Assembly: GCF_004323595.1 (NCBI RefSeq)
Contig: NZ_AP019373.1
Coordinates: forward strand, 806,001-870,000
Length of the DNA: 64,000 nt
From: Sulfuricystis thermophila
GTDB taxonomy: Bacteria > Pseudomonadota > Gammaproteobacteria > Burkholderiales > Rhodocyclaceae
Direction of reading: 5' to 3'
A program made the translations under genes and the position numbers. Below, piece by piece: positions 7,461 through 15,503 of this stretch (the stretch's first letter is position 1; each line of letters starts with the position of its first letter). The notes under the pieces were generated by a model that saw only the letters and a list, made by a program, of their open reading frames with translations, searched no databases and had not been told where the DNA came from.

Positions 7461-8985
7461 CGTGGGATTCCTTTGCGAGTGGTAGCCAGCCATCGATGCG
7501 CGTGCCTCGGCCCGGCTGGCTTTCGATATCGAGATGGCCGCCCAGGATGGCGGCGCGCTCGCGCATGCCGATCACGCCGAAATGCTTCTTGCCATCGTTG
7601 CCTTGTAGGCTCGTGAACCCCTGTCCGTCGTCTTCGACGCGCAGATGAATGCCCTGGTCGGTTTCCTCGATGAGGACGGTCACCGTTTGGGCATGGGCAT
7701 GGCGGGCGACGTTGGTCAGTGCTTCCTGGACGATGCGGAACACGGCAGTGGCAATCTCTCCCGGCAGATCGAATTCTTCGCGGTTCATCCGCAGCTGGCA
7801 GTCGATGCCGGTGCGCTCGCTGAATTGCGCGACGTGATGCTCGATCGCGGCGGCCAGTCCCAGGCTGTCGAGCATCGCCGGTCGCAGGTCTTCCGAGATG
7901 CGACGTAATGAGACGATGCTCTGCTCGACGACGGAAAGGGCTGCGCCGACCCGTTCTGCCGCCGGGCTGCCCAGGTTCGAGGCGCTGCACTTGTTGCGCA
8001 GCCAGCCGAGATCGAAACGCAAGGCGGTGAGCGCCTGCCCCAGTTCGTCGTGCAGCTCGCGGGCGATGCGCGTACGCTCTTCTTCACGCACGGTCTGCAG
8101 GAACGCTGCCAGCTCGCGCAAGCGCGCTTCCGAGGCTTCGAGCCGTTCCTTGTGCTTTTTCAGCGTGTCTTCGTTGGCGCGCCGCTCCATTTCCAGTTGC
8201 ACGTGTTCCGCGGCGCGACGGCGCAGGAAAATCCAGTAGGCGAGCAGGGTGATCATGCCGGCCAGCCAGATGCCGATGTGCCAGTACTGGATCGTCCGCC
8301 AGGTCGGCTCCTGCGCGTTCCAGTAGGTGTTGAGGTCGATCGTCACGGCCGCGCCGCCGCGCAACCCGCCGACGGGGATCAGGGTTTCGCGATGGCATTC
8401 GAGGCATTCCTCGTCCATGCGCATCGGGATCATCACGCGCATCAGGCCATGGCCTTTTTTCTTCGGCATCGCCTCGGCGACGATCTGCGAACCGCCCTGC
8501 AAGGCTTTCAGCGCCTGGGCTTCCCATTCGTCCGGTGCATTGTCGCGGTTGGTGAGCTGCAGCGAGGTCAGGCGTTCCTTGCTGCCGTAGAGTTTGTTGC
8601 TGACTTCCTGGATGCCCATCAGAATGTGGATCGAGGTCAGCGAGATCAGCTTGTCGAGTTCTCCGGTCGAACGCAGCGCCAGCAGGCGTTCCTGCTCGCT
8701 GAACCTGTCGACGCTGGGCGCGCGGCTCTCACGGATGAACACGCCGCCGACTTCCGAAGCCCACTTGCGGATCGCCATGTCCTTCTTGAGATTGGCGATC
8801 GCATCGATCCGCGCCAGCTCCTGGGCGGTGTGGTTCAGTTGCTCGCGCTGCGTCCACAGCGAAAACAACACCAGCACGGTCCACACGATGCCGGTCAGGA
8901 TGAAAGCCAATGGATGCGTGACCAGCGACAGCGGGTGGCTGCGGCTCGATGCTGGTGTCGGGAAAGTCGGCTTGCCGTCTTGCAT
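7438..8985 (-). CDS. Sensor histidine kinase with periplasmic haem c (DUF3365/Tll0287-like) domain
   Basis: 515 residues. Membrane helices at about 24-43 and 236-254 enclose a periplasmic domain of about 190 residues that ends with DEECLECHRE; CLECH (C194, C197, H198) is a c-type haem attachment motif, as in DUF3365/Tll0287-like sensors. A coiled coil (about 262-300) leads to the HisKA_3 helix (ARELHDELGQALT, H312) and an HATPase domain with QEALTNVARHAHA and DDGQGF. This is the NarX/UhpB-like kinase class that pairs with LuxR-type regulators such as the overlapping gene downstream. The haem suggests sensing of redox state, O2 or NO; the ligand is not known. It is transcribed after the terminator of nosZ copy 2. 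Confidence 0.93.
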   Translation of the reverse strand: MQDGKPTFPTPASSRSHPLSLVTHPLAFILTGIVWTVLVLFSLWTQREQLNHTAQELARIDAIANLKKDMAIRKWASEVGGVFIRESRAPSVDRFSEQERLLALRSTGELDKLISLTSIHILMGIQEVSNKLYGSKERLTSLQLTNRDNAPDEWEAQALKALQGGSQIVAEAMPKKKGHGLMRVMIPMRMDEECLECHRETLIPVGGLRGGAAVTIDLNTYWNAQEPTWRTIQYWHIGIWLAGMITLLAYWIFLRRRAAEHVQLEMERRANEDTLKKHKERLEASEARLRELAAFLQTVREEERTRIARELHDELGQALTALRFDLGWLRNKCSASNLGSPAAERVGAALSVVEQSIVSLRRISEDLRPAMLDSLGLAAAIEHHVAQFSERTGIDCQLRMNREEFDLPGEIATAVFRIVQEALTNVARHAHAQTVTVLIEETDQGIHLRVEDDGQGFTSLQGNDGKKHFGVIGMRERAAILGGHLDIESQPGRGTRIDGWLPLAKESHDDQSPDR

Positions 8986-9007
8986 GGATCGCTATTTTGC
9001 TCCGGGC

Positions 9008-9037
9008 AAAAAAAAGAGGGGCGGTTGCCCGCCCCTT
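9008..9037 (-). terminator. Rho-independent terminator after nosZ copy 2
   Basis: Read on the minus strand, an 8-bp GC stem (AGGGGCGG pairing with CCGCCCCT, four-base loop) is followed by eight T. It lies between the nosZ stop and the kinase start, so nosZ copy 2 is probably transcribed alone and the kinase-regulator pair has its own promoter. Confidence 0.85.
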
Positions 9038-9062
9038 TGCTCTGCCTCGAACCTCTGCCGCC

Positions 9063-11354
9063 TTACTTCACTTTTTTGGCGCCTTTTTGTTCGAGGTAGG
9101 TTTTGGCGCGCAGGCCGAGGTCGGCGGCCTTGACCTGGTATTGCCAGACCTGTTCGGCCCAGAGGGCGGCCTGTTCCCAGTCCTTCTTGGCGGCGGCTTC
9201 CTCATGCTTCTTCTTGGCTTCGGGGATCTTGTTGAGCTGGTCGGTGGCATCCTCGACCATGGCGACGGCATCCGGGAAGTCCTTGTAATTGACCGAGGTG
9301 ATGAAGGCGACGACGGAGTCGATGACGGCCTGGGTGTCGGCGATCTTCTTCAGCTGGGCCTTGTAGTCGGCTTCCGTATAGGCCTGGGCGGCGAGCGTGG
9401 TCTTGGACGGCTTCCAGCCCTTCGGCTTGACCAGCAGATAGCCCTGCATTTCGAGGTGCAATGCCGAGCAGAACTCCGTGCAGTAGTACGGATAGACGCC
9501 TTCCTTGTCGGCCTTGAACTTCACCGTGACGGTCTTGCCGGGTTCGACGGACGCATGGACGTTGTAAGTCGACACCGTGAAGCCGTGGGTTTCGTCCTGG
9601 GCGCGTTCGAGGTTGGTCAGATGGATCGTCACCTCGTCGCCCACTTCGGCCTCGATGGTTTCCGGCGTGATGTGCGAGCGGATCAGCGAGCCGAACACCT
9701 CGACCTTGTTGCCCTTCTTGACGGTGCGCTCCTCACCGGCCTTGACGGCGGCGGGGTGCGGATTGTCGGTGCGGCTGTTGGTGCCGAGCTTGTAGCGGAT
9801 CGCCGGCTTGAGCTTCTTGGCGTCGATGGCGACGACGTAGTGCGGCTCGCCCAGCGGCAACGGCATGTCGTAAAGGAGCTGCATCTTGTCGTTGCTGATG
9901 TCGATCAGCTGGTGGTTCTGCGGATGCAGGGGACCCACAGGATTGAAGCGGTCGATCGACAGCTTGTTCAACGCGACCAGATAGCGGCCCTTCGGCTTGG
10001 TGGTATCGCCTTCCATCGTCATCAGGTGGCCGATGTTGTAATGGACGGAGATCTTGTCGAGCACCTTGCCTTCGCAGAAGTCCCATTTCGCCACTTGCGA
10101 ATCGACATACAGCGAGGTGTAGGCGACGCAGGGCTTGGAATCGAACTGCGTGTGCAGGGGGCCGAGACCCAGCGAGACCTGGGTGTGCAGCGTGTCCTTC
10201 ATGCTGAGCACCGGGATGCCATAGGGGTCCTTCGACTCGAACTTGCCGGCCTTGATGGCGGCCATGATCTTCTCGAAGCTATACACCGACACATGGGTGT
10301 CGAGCTTGCCGGCGACGATGATCTTGGTGCCGTCCGGGGTGACATCGACGCCGTGCGGGCTCTTCGGCTCGGGGATCAGGAACAGGATGCCTTCCTTGAC
10401 CGCGACGTCCATCGGTAGCACGTTGTGGCCGTTGATCTTCTTGGCCTTGCCTTCCTTGACCAGTTCGGCGGCGCGCTTCCAGTTGATCACGTGCAGGTAG
10501 TCGGTGTCCTTGGCGGAGCAGCCGGCCTCATAGGGCGGACGACCCTTCTCGATGCCGCCCACATAGCGCTCGGAGCAGAACGAGTTGGTGAAGCTCCAGC
10601 CATCCGACGGGCCCTTGCCGGCATCCGACAGGTCCTGCGAGTAGGGCGGTAGTTCGACGGAGAAGGATTCCGCCGGCACGATGCGGCCTTCCTTGCGGTC
10701 GAACTTCCAGTAGGTCATGCCGCCGCGGTACTTCTCGTTGAACTCTTCGAGCGGATAGAACTTGCGCGGTTCGAGCGGGGCGGCGTATTGCGAGGCTTCG
10801 AAGACGTAGTCGGTGTTCGGCGTGACGAAGGCGCCGCCGTGCTCGGACTTGAAGATCGGGTTGACGACGATCTGCTTGGTCTCGAAGTCCCTGAGGTCGA
10901 TCACCGCGATGCGCGGGTTGGCCTTGTCGTTGATGAACAGGAACTGGCCATCCGATTCGCCGTTGGTCTCGGAGATCGCCGGGTGGTGGGTGTCGCCCCA
11001 GGTGATGTCCTTGCCGTCGATGCGGCCGCCGGCGAGCACCGCCTTCGACTCTTCGTCATAGCCGTAGCCCTGCCAGGGCTCGGGGGTGAATACCGCCAGA
11101 TACTTGAGAATGCGCATCGAGGGGATGCCATAGACGATGATCTGGCCCGACTGTCCGCCCGAACTGAAGGCGACGAATTCATCGCGCCCCCCCGTCGGCA
11201 CATAGGTCTTCGCCGCCGCCAGCAAATCCTGCTGACTCAAATTCCGCCGCTTCATCACATCCTGCAGCGTCTCGGCGGACCATGCGGTCGCCGCTGCGAG
11301 ACCCATGCCGGCGGCCAGTAACAGCGGCACGGTTCGCTGGGTGAGTTTTTTCAT
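9063..11354 (-). CDS. nosZ: Nitrous oxide reductase NosZ, clade II, copy 2
   Basis: 763 residues. From the first mature residue (AETLQD) to the stop it appears identical to copy 1, at DNA as well as protein level; CuZ and CuA ligands are therefore the same (CuA C625, C629, H633, M636). The signal peptide differs at most positions from that of copy 1 (MKKLTQRTVPLLLAAGMGLA to AWS/AETL) but is again Sec-type with a good AxS cleavage site. GGGAGT precedes the ATG. It is flanked by its own FNR-type promoter upstream and a strong terminator downstream, so it is a separate transcription unit. Two nosZ copies in one cluster are uncommon. Confidence 0.97.
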   Translation of the reverse strand: MKKLTQRTVPLLLAAGMGLAAATAWSAETLQDVMKRRNLSQQDLLAAAKTYVPTGGRDEFVAFSSGGQSGQIIVYGIPSMRILKYLAVFTPEPWQGYGYDEESKAVLAGGRIDGKDITWGDTHHPAISETNGESDGQFLFINDKANPRIAVIDLRDFETKQIVVNPIFKSEHGGAFVTPNTDYVFEASQYAAPLEPRKFYPLEEFNEKYRGGMTYWKFDRKEGRIVPAESFSVELPPYSQDLSDAGKGPSDGWSFTNSFCSERYVGGIEKGRPPYEAGCSAKDTDYLHVINWKRAAELVKEGKAKKINGHNVLPMDVAVKEGILFLIPEPKSPHGVDVTPDGTKIIVAGKLDTHVSVYSFEKIMAAIKAGKFESKDPYGIPVLSMKDTLHTQVSLGLGPLHTQFDSKPCVAYTSLYVDSQVAKWDFCEGKVLDKISVHYNIGHLMTMEGDTTKPKGRYLVALNKLSIDRFNPVGPLHPQNHQLIDISNDKMQLLYDMPLPLGEPHYVVAIDAKKLKPAIRYKLGTNSRTDNPHPAAVKAGEERTVKKGNKVEVFGSLIRSHITPETIEAEVGDEVTIHLTNLERAQDETHGFTVSTYNVHASVEPGKTVTVKFKADKEGVYPYYCTEFCSALHLEMQGYLLVKPKGWKPSKTTLAAQAYTEADYKAQLKKIADTQAVIDSVVAFITSVNYKDFPDAVAMVEDATDQLNKIPEAKKKHEEAAAKKDWEQAALWAEQVWQYQVKAADLGLRAKTYLEQKGAKKVK

Positions 11355-11423
11355 GCTTGGACTCCCATATCAGTTGATCGACGACACCCAAATGCGCAGC
11401 GGCCGGGTGCGACAAAGCGCCGC

Positions 11424-11483
11424 TGCGACAATTTGCCGCACAATCTAGGCTCCGCTCCAGAGCTTGACCTTGATCGGAATCAA
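11424..11483 (-). promoter_or_regulatory. FNR-type class II promoter of nosZ copy 2 with palindrome at the start site
   Basis: A perfect FNR box (TTGAT-CGGA-ATCAA) at 11470-11483 and a -10 TAGATT at 11442-11447 on the minus strand put the predicted start near 11435, so the box centre is at -41.5. The near-palindrome TGCGACAATTTGCCGCA (11424-11440) lies on the start site, with a further half-site TGCGACAA at 11408-11415; it corresponds to the perfect palindrome before copy 1. The FNR box might also serve the divergent gene at 11533, but no good -10 is placed for that. Activation by FNR/ANR and repression at the palindrome are inferred. Confidence 0.7.
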
Positions 11484-11532
11484 GTTACCGGCCATTTTTT
11501 TTGCCTGCCGGGCGTGATACCTTTGGGGGGCG

Positions 11533-12003
11533 ATGTTGCCCCGCAAATCCCTGCTCGTCGATGCCGCGATGATCCTCGCCCTGATCCTGATCGGGGCGAT
11601 CGGCTACAAGCTCTCGCCGCTGTTGCTGCCGAAGGCGGATCTGTTCGTCCAGCCCGACGCCGGCTGCGATCTGCACCGGGCGCCGTGCACCGCCAGCCTG
11701 CCCGGCGGTGGCCGCCTCAGCTTCTCGCTTTCACCACGGCCGATTCCGGTGGCGACGCCGCTCGACGTCGAGGTAGCGCTCGAAGGACTGGAGGCCGAGC
11801 GTGTGAAGGTCGATTTCGCTGGGGTGGAGATGAGCATGGGTTACAACCGGCCGACGCTGCGGGCGATCACGGCGCAACGCCATGTCGGTCAGGCAACGCT
11901 GCCGGTGTGCGTGACCGGGCGCATGCTGTGGCAGGCGACGGTGCTGGTCGAAAGCGGCGGTCAGCGTATCGCCGTGCCTTTCAGATTCGAGGCGGGGCAT
12001 TAG
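11533..12003 (+). CDS. Membrane-anchored protein of unknown function beside nosZ
   Basis: 156 residues. One N-terminal membrane helix (about residues 10-28) is followed by a periplasmic beta-rich domain with a cysteine pair (GCDLHRAPC, about 45-53), a Met-containing stretch (VEMSMGYNRPTL) and a third cysteine (LPVCVTGRMLW). The layout recalls FixH-like or copper-handling periplasmic domains, and the place next to nosZ would suit a copper-delivery or assembly role, but I do not recognise a named family with confidence. A run of six G directly before the ATG is the ribosome site. It is followed with no gap by a second small membrane protein. Confidence 0.75.
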   Translation: MLPRKSLLVDAAMILALILIGAIGYKLSPLLLPKADLFVQPDAGCDLHRAPCTASLPGGGRLSFSLSPRPIPVATPLDVEVALEGLEAERVKVDFAGVEMSMGYNRPTLRAITAQRHVGQATLPVCVTGRMLWQATVLVESGGQRIAVPFRFEAGH

Positions 12004-12183
12004 ATGCGACTCTTTCTGATCCTGCTCAACGTCGCGCTGGTCGTCGCGATCGTCTTCGTGATCTTTTTCTGGAATCCTCAGATCCAGGAAGCGCCGCTGC
12101 CGGGCACTCACGATGCGCGGTTGGGCGCGGACGCACCCGCCAGCAGCCCAGCGGATGGCGCTGTGCAGAAACGCGTACCCTGA
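12004..12183 (+). CDS. Small single-pass membrane protein
   Basis: 59 residues starting at the base after the previous stop. Residues 2-24 (RLFLILLNVALVVAIVFVIF) form one membrane helix, followed by a short Pro/Ala-rich tail. It is probably co-translated with the upstream gene and ends exactly where the convergent rsgA gene ends. No family is recognised; it could be a small partner of the upstream protein. Confidence 0.6.
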   Translation: MRLFLILLNVALVVAIVFVIFFWNPQIQEAPLPGTHDARLGADAPASSPADGAVQKRVP

Positions 12184-13128
12184 TCAGGGCAAGCGGGCGC
12201 TTTCGTTTTCGCGGGCGATAGCGAGAAAGTGCGCGAGCCGCCGTGGGTCGATCCTGCCGGCGGCAACCGCGGCGCGGATCGCACAATCGGGTTCGTTCTC
12301 GTGGCGGCAGTCGCGGAAACGACAGTGACCGAGATACGGCAAAAACTCGACGAAACCAAGCTCGATCTCGCCACGCGTCAGATGGGCGAGCCCAAAGGCC
12401 TGCAGGCCGGGTGAGTCGATCAGCGCGCCATCGCCTTCCGGCAGGGGGTAGAGGCGTGTATGCGTGGTGGTGTGCTTGCCGGAATCGAGTGCGGTGGAAA
12501 TCTCGCGCGTCGCGGCAGCGGCTTCGGGAATCAACGCATTGACGAGCGTCGACTTGCCCATGCCGCTTTGGCCGACCAGCACCGATGTCTGCCCGGCCAG
12601 CCAGGGTTTCAGGGGGGAAGCGTCGAGACGGGCGGAGAGTTCGACGATCGGCAGACCGAGCCGGGCGAAGGGTTCGAGTTCGGCGCGCGCCGCCTCCAGC
12701 CCGGCGGTGAGGTCGCATTTGTTGAGGACGATCACACAGCGCAGCTTTTCATGCGCTGCGGCGACGAGCGCGCGGGAGATCAGTTCCGGCGAAAAGCTCG
12801 GTTCGGTCGCGACGACCAGAACGATTTGGCTGGCATTGGCGGCGATCAGTTTCTGCTTCCATTGATCGCTGCGATAGAGCAAGGAGGTTCTCGGCCGATG
12901 GGCGAGGATCGGCGCCTCGTTGCAGTGCAGTTGGCCCAAGCTGACGCGGTCGCCGCAGGCATAGATGCTTTTCTTGCCGCGCGGAATGCCGATGACGATG
13001 CGGCCGTCGGCGAGCGTGACTTCGTAATGACGGCCAAAGGCGGCGGTCACGACGCCGTCACTCATGTTCGCGGTGGTGACGGGGTCCTTGCCCGTGCCGG
13101 GGAGCGGATTGTCCTTGCGCAACCTCAC
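12184..13128 (-). CDS. rsgA: RsgA, 30S-subunit maturation GTPase
   Basis: 314 residues from a GTG at 13128 that overlaps the upstream stop as GTGA; a start at the inner Met of MSDGVV is also possible. An N-terminal OB fold (about 20-95) is followed by a circularly permuted GTPase domain: NKCD (G4) comes first, then GQSGMGKST (G1) and DSPG (G3). The C-terminal zinc-binding helix region has the CRFRDCRHENEPDC pattern. RsgA releases the assembly factor RbfA in late 30S maturation. The M48 peptidase and pterin dehydratase genes lie directly upstream with overlaps, so the three form one operon. Confidence 0.96.
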   Translation of the reverse strand: MRLRKDNPLPGTGKDPVTTANMSDGVVTAAFGRHYEVTLADGRIVIGIPRGKKSIYACGDRVSLGQLHCNEAPILAHRPRTSLLYRSDQWKQKLIAANASQIVLVVATEPSFSPELISRALVAAAHEKLRCVIVLNKCDLTAGLEAARAELEPFARLGLPIVELSARLDASPLKPWLAGQTSVLVGQSGMGKSTLVNALIPEAAAATREISTALDSGKHTTTHTRLYPLPEGDGALIDSPGLQAFGLAHLTRGEIELGFVEFLPYLGHCRFRDCRHENEPDCAIRAAVAAGRIDPRRLAHFLAIARENESARLP

Positions 13129-13406
13129 GGCGTGAAGAACAATGCGTCGATGCGCGCTGCGTTGGCGAAATCCTTGTCGGTGAGCCCGCCGGCGCTATGG
13201 GTGGTGAATGCCACGCGGCAGCGGTTGTAGCCAACCTCGAGATCGGGATGATGGTCGCTGCGGTGGGCGATCCAGGCGAGGGCATTCACGAAGGCCAGCG
13301 TCTCATGGTAATTGGCGAAATGGTAGGTCTTGACGATGGCATTGTCTTGGCGTGCCCAGCCCTCGAGCGCGGCAAGGCGATGAGCGATCTCCTGCTCGTT
13401 CAGCAT
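13125..13406 (-). CDS. phhB: 4a-hydroxytetrahydrobiopterin dehydratase (PhhB/PCD family)
   Basis: 93 residues, the usual length. The family's histidine-rich active-site stretch is present (AWIAHRSDHHPDLEVGYNR), and the C-terminal TTHSAGGLTDKDFANA segment is typical. The enzyme dehydrates 4a-carbinolamine pterins made by aromatic amino acid hydroxylases; in bacteria lacking those it may protect molybdopterin-type cofactors. AAGGAG stands upstream. Its start overlaps the peptidase stop and its stop overlaps the rsgA start. Confidence 0.92.
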   Translation of the reverse strand: MLNEQEIAHRLAALEGWARQDNAIVKTYHFANYHETLAFVNALAWIAHRSDHHPDLEVGYNRCRVAFTTHSAGGLTDKDFANAARIDALFFTP

Positions 13407-14680
13407 GGTATGGGCTCCTTATGGACAAACGATTCGAGATGGGCGATGCGTTGGCTCGCGGGCGGGTGCGAGTCGTAAAACAGCGAATAGAGCGGGTCCG
13501 GCGTCAAGGTCGCTGCGTTGTCGCGGTAGAGCTTGACCAGGGCGCTGATCAGCGCCCTGGCATCGGTTTGCTGCGCGGCGAAGGCATCGGCCTCGAATTC
13601 GTGGCGGCGCGACAGCCACGAAAACAGCGGTGCGAGCGGAAAGGCGAACACCGGCAGCACCAGCGAGAAAAGAATCAGCGCCATGGCAGTGTTCGGTGCC
13701 GTTCCGTCAGCGCCGACTTTCAAGCCGGCATATAACCACGGCTGGTCGATGAGCTGGCCGAGCAGCCAGAGTACCGCCAGCGCCAGTGCGGCCATCACAG
13801 CGATGCGCTTGGCGATGTGGCGGCGTTTGTAATGACCGAGCTCATGGGCGAGCACGGCTTCGGTTTCGGTCGGCGTGAGTTTATCGAGCAGCGTGTCGAA
13901 GAAGACGATGCGCTTCGATTTGCCGAAGCCGGTGAAATAGGCATTGCCATGTGCGGAACGTTTCGACCCATCCATCACGAACAGCCCTGCGCTGGTAAAG
14001 CCGCAACGTTCGAGCAGCGCGGCGACACGCTGCTTCACTTCGCCATCGGCAAGCGGCGTGAACTTGTTGAACAGCGGTGCGATGAAGGTCGGATAGACGA
14101 TCAGCACCAGCAGGTTGAACGCGAGCCAAGTGAGCCAGACATCAAACCACCAAAATCGCCCCATTGCCTCCATCAGCCAGAGCACGAGCGCGATGAGCGG
14201 CGCACCGATCAGCACGGTCAGCACGAGCTGCTTCATCAGATCGGTGACGAAGAGCGCCGGGGTCATCTTGTTGAAGCCGAAGCGCGCCTCGATGCCGAAG
14301 ATGCGCCAGAGCGTGAAGGGCAGACCGACGAGGAAGCCCGTCAGTCCGACGCTGGCAAACAGGGCGAGACCGTAGGGGATACCGGCAGCAGGGAAGAGGC
14401 TGCGCCAGAAGTGGTCGAAAGCGGCGAGGAGGCCGCCGAAGGTCAAGGCCAGCAGCAACAGCGTATCGGCCGTCAGTTCGAACAGCCCGAGGCGCAGTTT
14501 GGCCACGGTGTAATCGGCGGCCTTGCGATGGTCGGCAAGCGCAATGCGCTCGGCGAAAGCGCTCGGCACCGCATCGCGATGCGCCGCGACGTGACGCATC
14601 TGGCGAATAGCGAGCCAGATGCGCAGCGCACTGCTGAGTGCCAGCAGCACGAGAAAGAGGGCGGAGAAGACGCTGGCCAT
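13400..14680 (-). CDS. M48-family (Ste24-like) membrane zinc endopeptidase
   Basis: 426 residues. About seven membrane helices surround the zinc motif HELGH (around residue 280, in TEAVLAHELGHYKRRH) with a downstream HEFEADAFAA glutamate, the arrangement of CAAX-protease-like Ste24/HtpX-related enzymes with an N-terminal M48 extension domain. It should cleave misfolded or prenyl-like substrates at the cytoplasmic membrane. The segment LKVGADGTAPN (around residue 325), in a loop between membrane helices, is encoded by a dispersed repeat copy (13695-13723). It heads the phhB-rsgA operon; the gene starts just inside the 206-bp mobile element's upstream flank. Confidence 0.92.
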   Translation of the reverse strand: MASVFSALFLVLLALSSALRIWLAIRQMRHVAAHRDAVPSAFAERIALADHRKAADYTVAKLRLGLFELTADTLLLLALTFGGLLAAFDHFWRSLFPAAGIPYGLALFASVGLTGFLVGLPFTLWRIFGIEARFGFNKMTPALFVTDLMKQLVLTVLIGAPLIALVLWLMEAMGRFWWFDVWLTWLAFNLLVLIVYPTFIAPLFNKFTPLADGEVKQRVAALLERCGFTSAGLFVMDGSKRSAHGNAYFTGFGKSKRIVFFDTLLDKLTPTETEAVLAHELGHYKRRHIAKRIAVMAALALAVLWLLGQLIDQPWLYAGLKVGADGTAPNTAMALILFSLVLPVFAFPLAPLFSWLSRRHEFEADAFAAQQTDARALISALVKLYRDNAATLTPDPLYSLFYDSHPPASQRIAHLESFVHKEPIPC

Positions 14681-14724
14681 GAACGAAAAAATGGGTCAGA
14701 TATGTAAGAATGCAAGCCGTTCAA

Positions 14725-14930
14725 CCCAGATTGTCCATTGGAACACGAGCGGGTTTCGAAGGCGAGGGCGAGCAGGTTTGCGTCCCCGCGACGAGCCAAT
14801 AACGGTGTCTATTGGCGAGGAGCGGGGGCGCGAAGATGCCGCCCGCAGCCCGAAAACTGCCGTGTAGGGCGCTGAAATGATCGTTTCGCATGCCCATGGC
14901 GCATCAGCCCGGTCTAATGGATAATCTGGG
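14725..14930. mobile_element. 206-bp MITE-like element, copy 1
   Basis: The element begins CCCAGATTGTCCATTGG and ends with its near-complement CTAATGGATAATCTGGG, giving terminal inverted repeats of about 17 bp with one mismatch. It is flanked on both sides by TTCAA (14720-14724 and 14931-14935), a 5-bp target duplication. Inside lies a small hairpin (CCAATA at 14796-14801 with TATTGG at 14810-14815) but no gene. A second copy of the same length, about 95 % identical, is at 27660-27865. It sits between the M48 peptidase and orn. The mobilising transposase is not in the window. Confidence 0.9.
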
Positions 14931-14957
14931 TTCAATACTTCGGAAGCGAAGCGCAGT

Positions 14958-15503
14958 ATGGCACAAGACCAAAACGCCCTCGTCTGGCTCGACATGGAGA
15001 TGACCGGCCTCGACCCGGATCGCGACCGCATTCTCGAGCTGGCGATGGTGATCACCAATTCCCAGCTCGAGGTGATCGCCGAAAGCGCCGTCTGGGCGGT
15101 GCATCAGGACGATGCGGTACTCGAGGCGATGGACGACTGGAACAAGAAGACCCACGGCAAATCCGGGCTGATCGAGCGGGTGCGGGCTTCAGTGCTCGGC
15201 GAGGCCGAAGTCGAGGCCCAGGCGCTCGACTTCCTGAAACGTTACGTGCCGGCTGGCAAGTCGCCGATCTGCGGCAATTCGATCTGTCAGGATCGGCGTT
15301 TCATGGCCCGGCACATGCCGAAGCTCGAAGCCTGGTTCCATTACCGGAATCTCGATGTCTCGACGCTCAAGGAGTTGTGTCGACGCTGGGCGCCGGCGAT
15401 CGCCAAGGGGGTCAAGAAAGGCGGCAAGCACGAGGCCTTGGCCGACATCTACGAGTCGATCGAGGAGCTCAAGTATTACCGGGCGAACCTCCTGAAAATC
15501 TGA
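14958..15503 (+). CDS. orn: Oligoribonuclease Orn
   Basis: 181 residues, the family's length. DEDDh exonuclease motifs are visible: [10 protein letters not shown] (first Asp and Glu), [10 protein letters not shown] (Asp) and the His/Asp pair in KHEALADI. The enzyme degrades 2- to 5-nt RNA fragments and linear pGpG from cyclic-di-GMP turnover. The start ATG lies only 23 bp after the mobile element, so the element may supply or disturb its promoter. It converges with the glycosyltransferase gene with no bases between the stops. Confidence 0.97.
   Translation: MAQDQNALVWLDMEMTGLDPDRDRILELAMVITNSQLEVIAESAVWAVHQDDAVLEAMDDWNKKTHGKSGLIERVRASVLGEAEVEAQALDFLKRYVPAGKSPICGNSICQDRRFMARHMPKLEAWFHYRNLDVSTLKELCRRWAPAIAKGVKKGGKHEALADIYESIEELKYYRANLLKI

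Noticed and set aside
4349-11354. The nosZ pair as an assembly duplication artefact
   Set aside because: Both copies have different signal peptides, promoters, terminators and neighbours, with unique sequence (the kinase-regulator pair) between; an artefact would copy the flanks too. Long reads would still settle it.
14619-15058. Open frames spanning the first 206-bp element
   Set aside because: They join peptidase antisense, element and orn antisense sequence; the second element copy gives different frames, so there is no conserved product.
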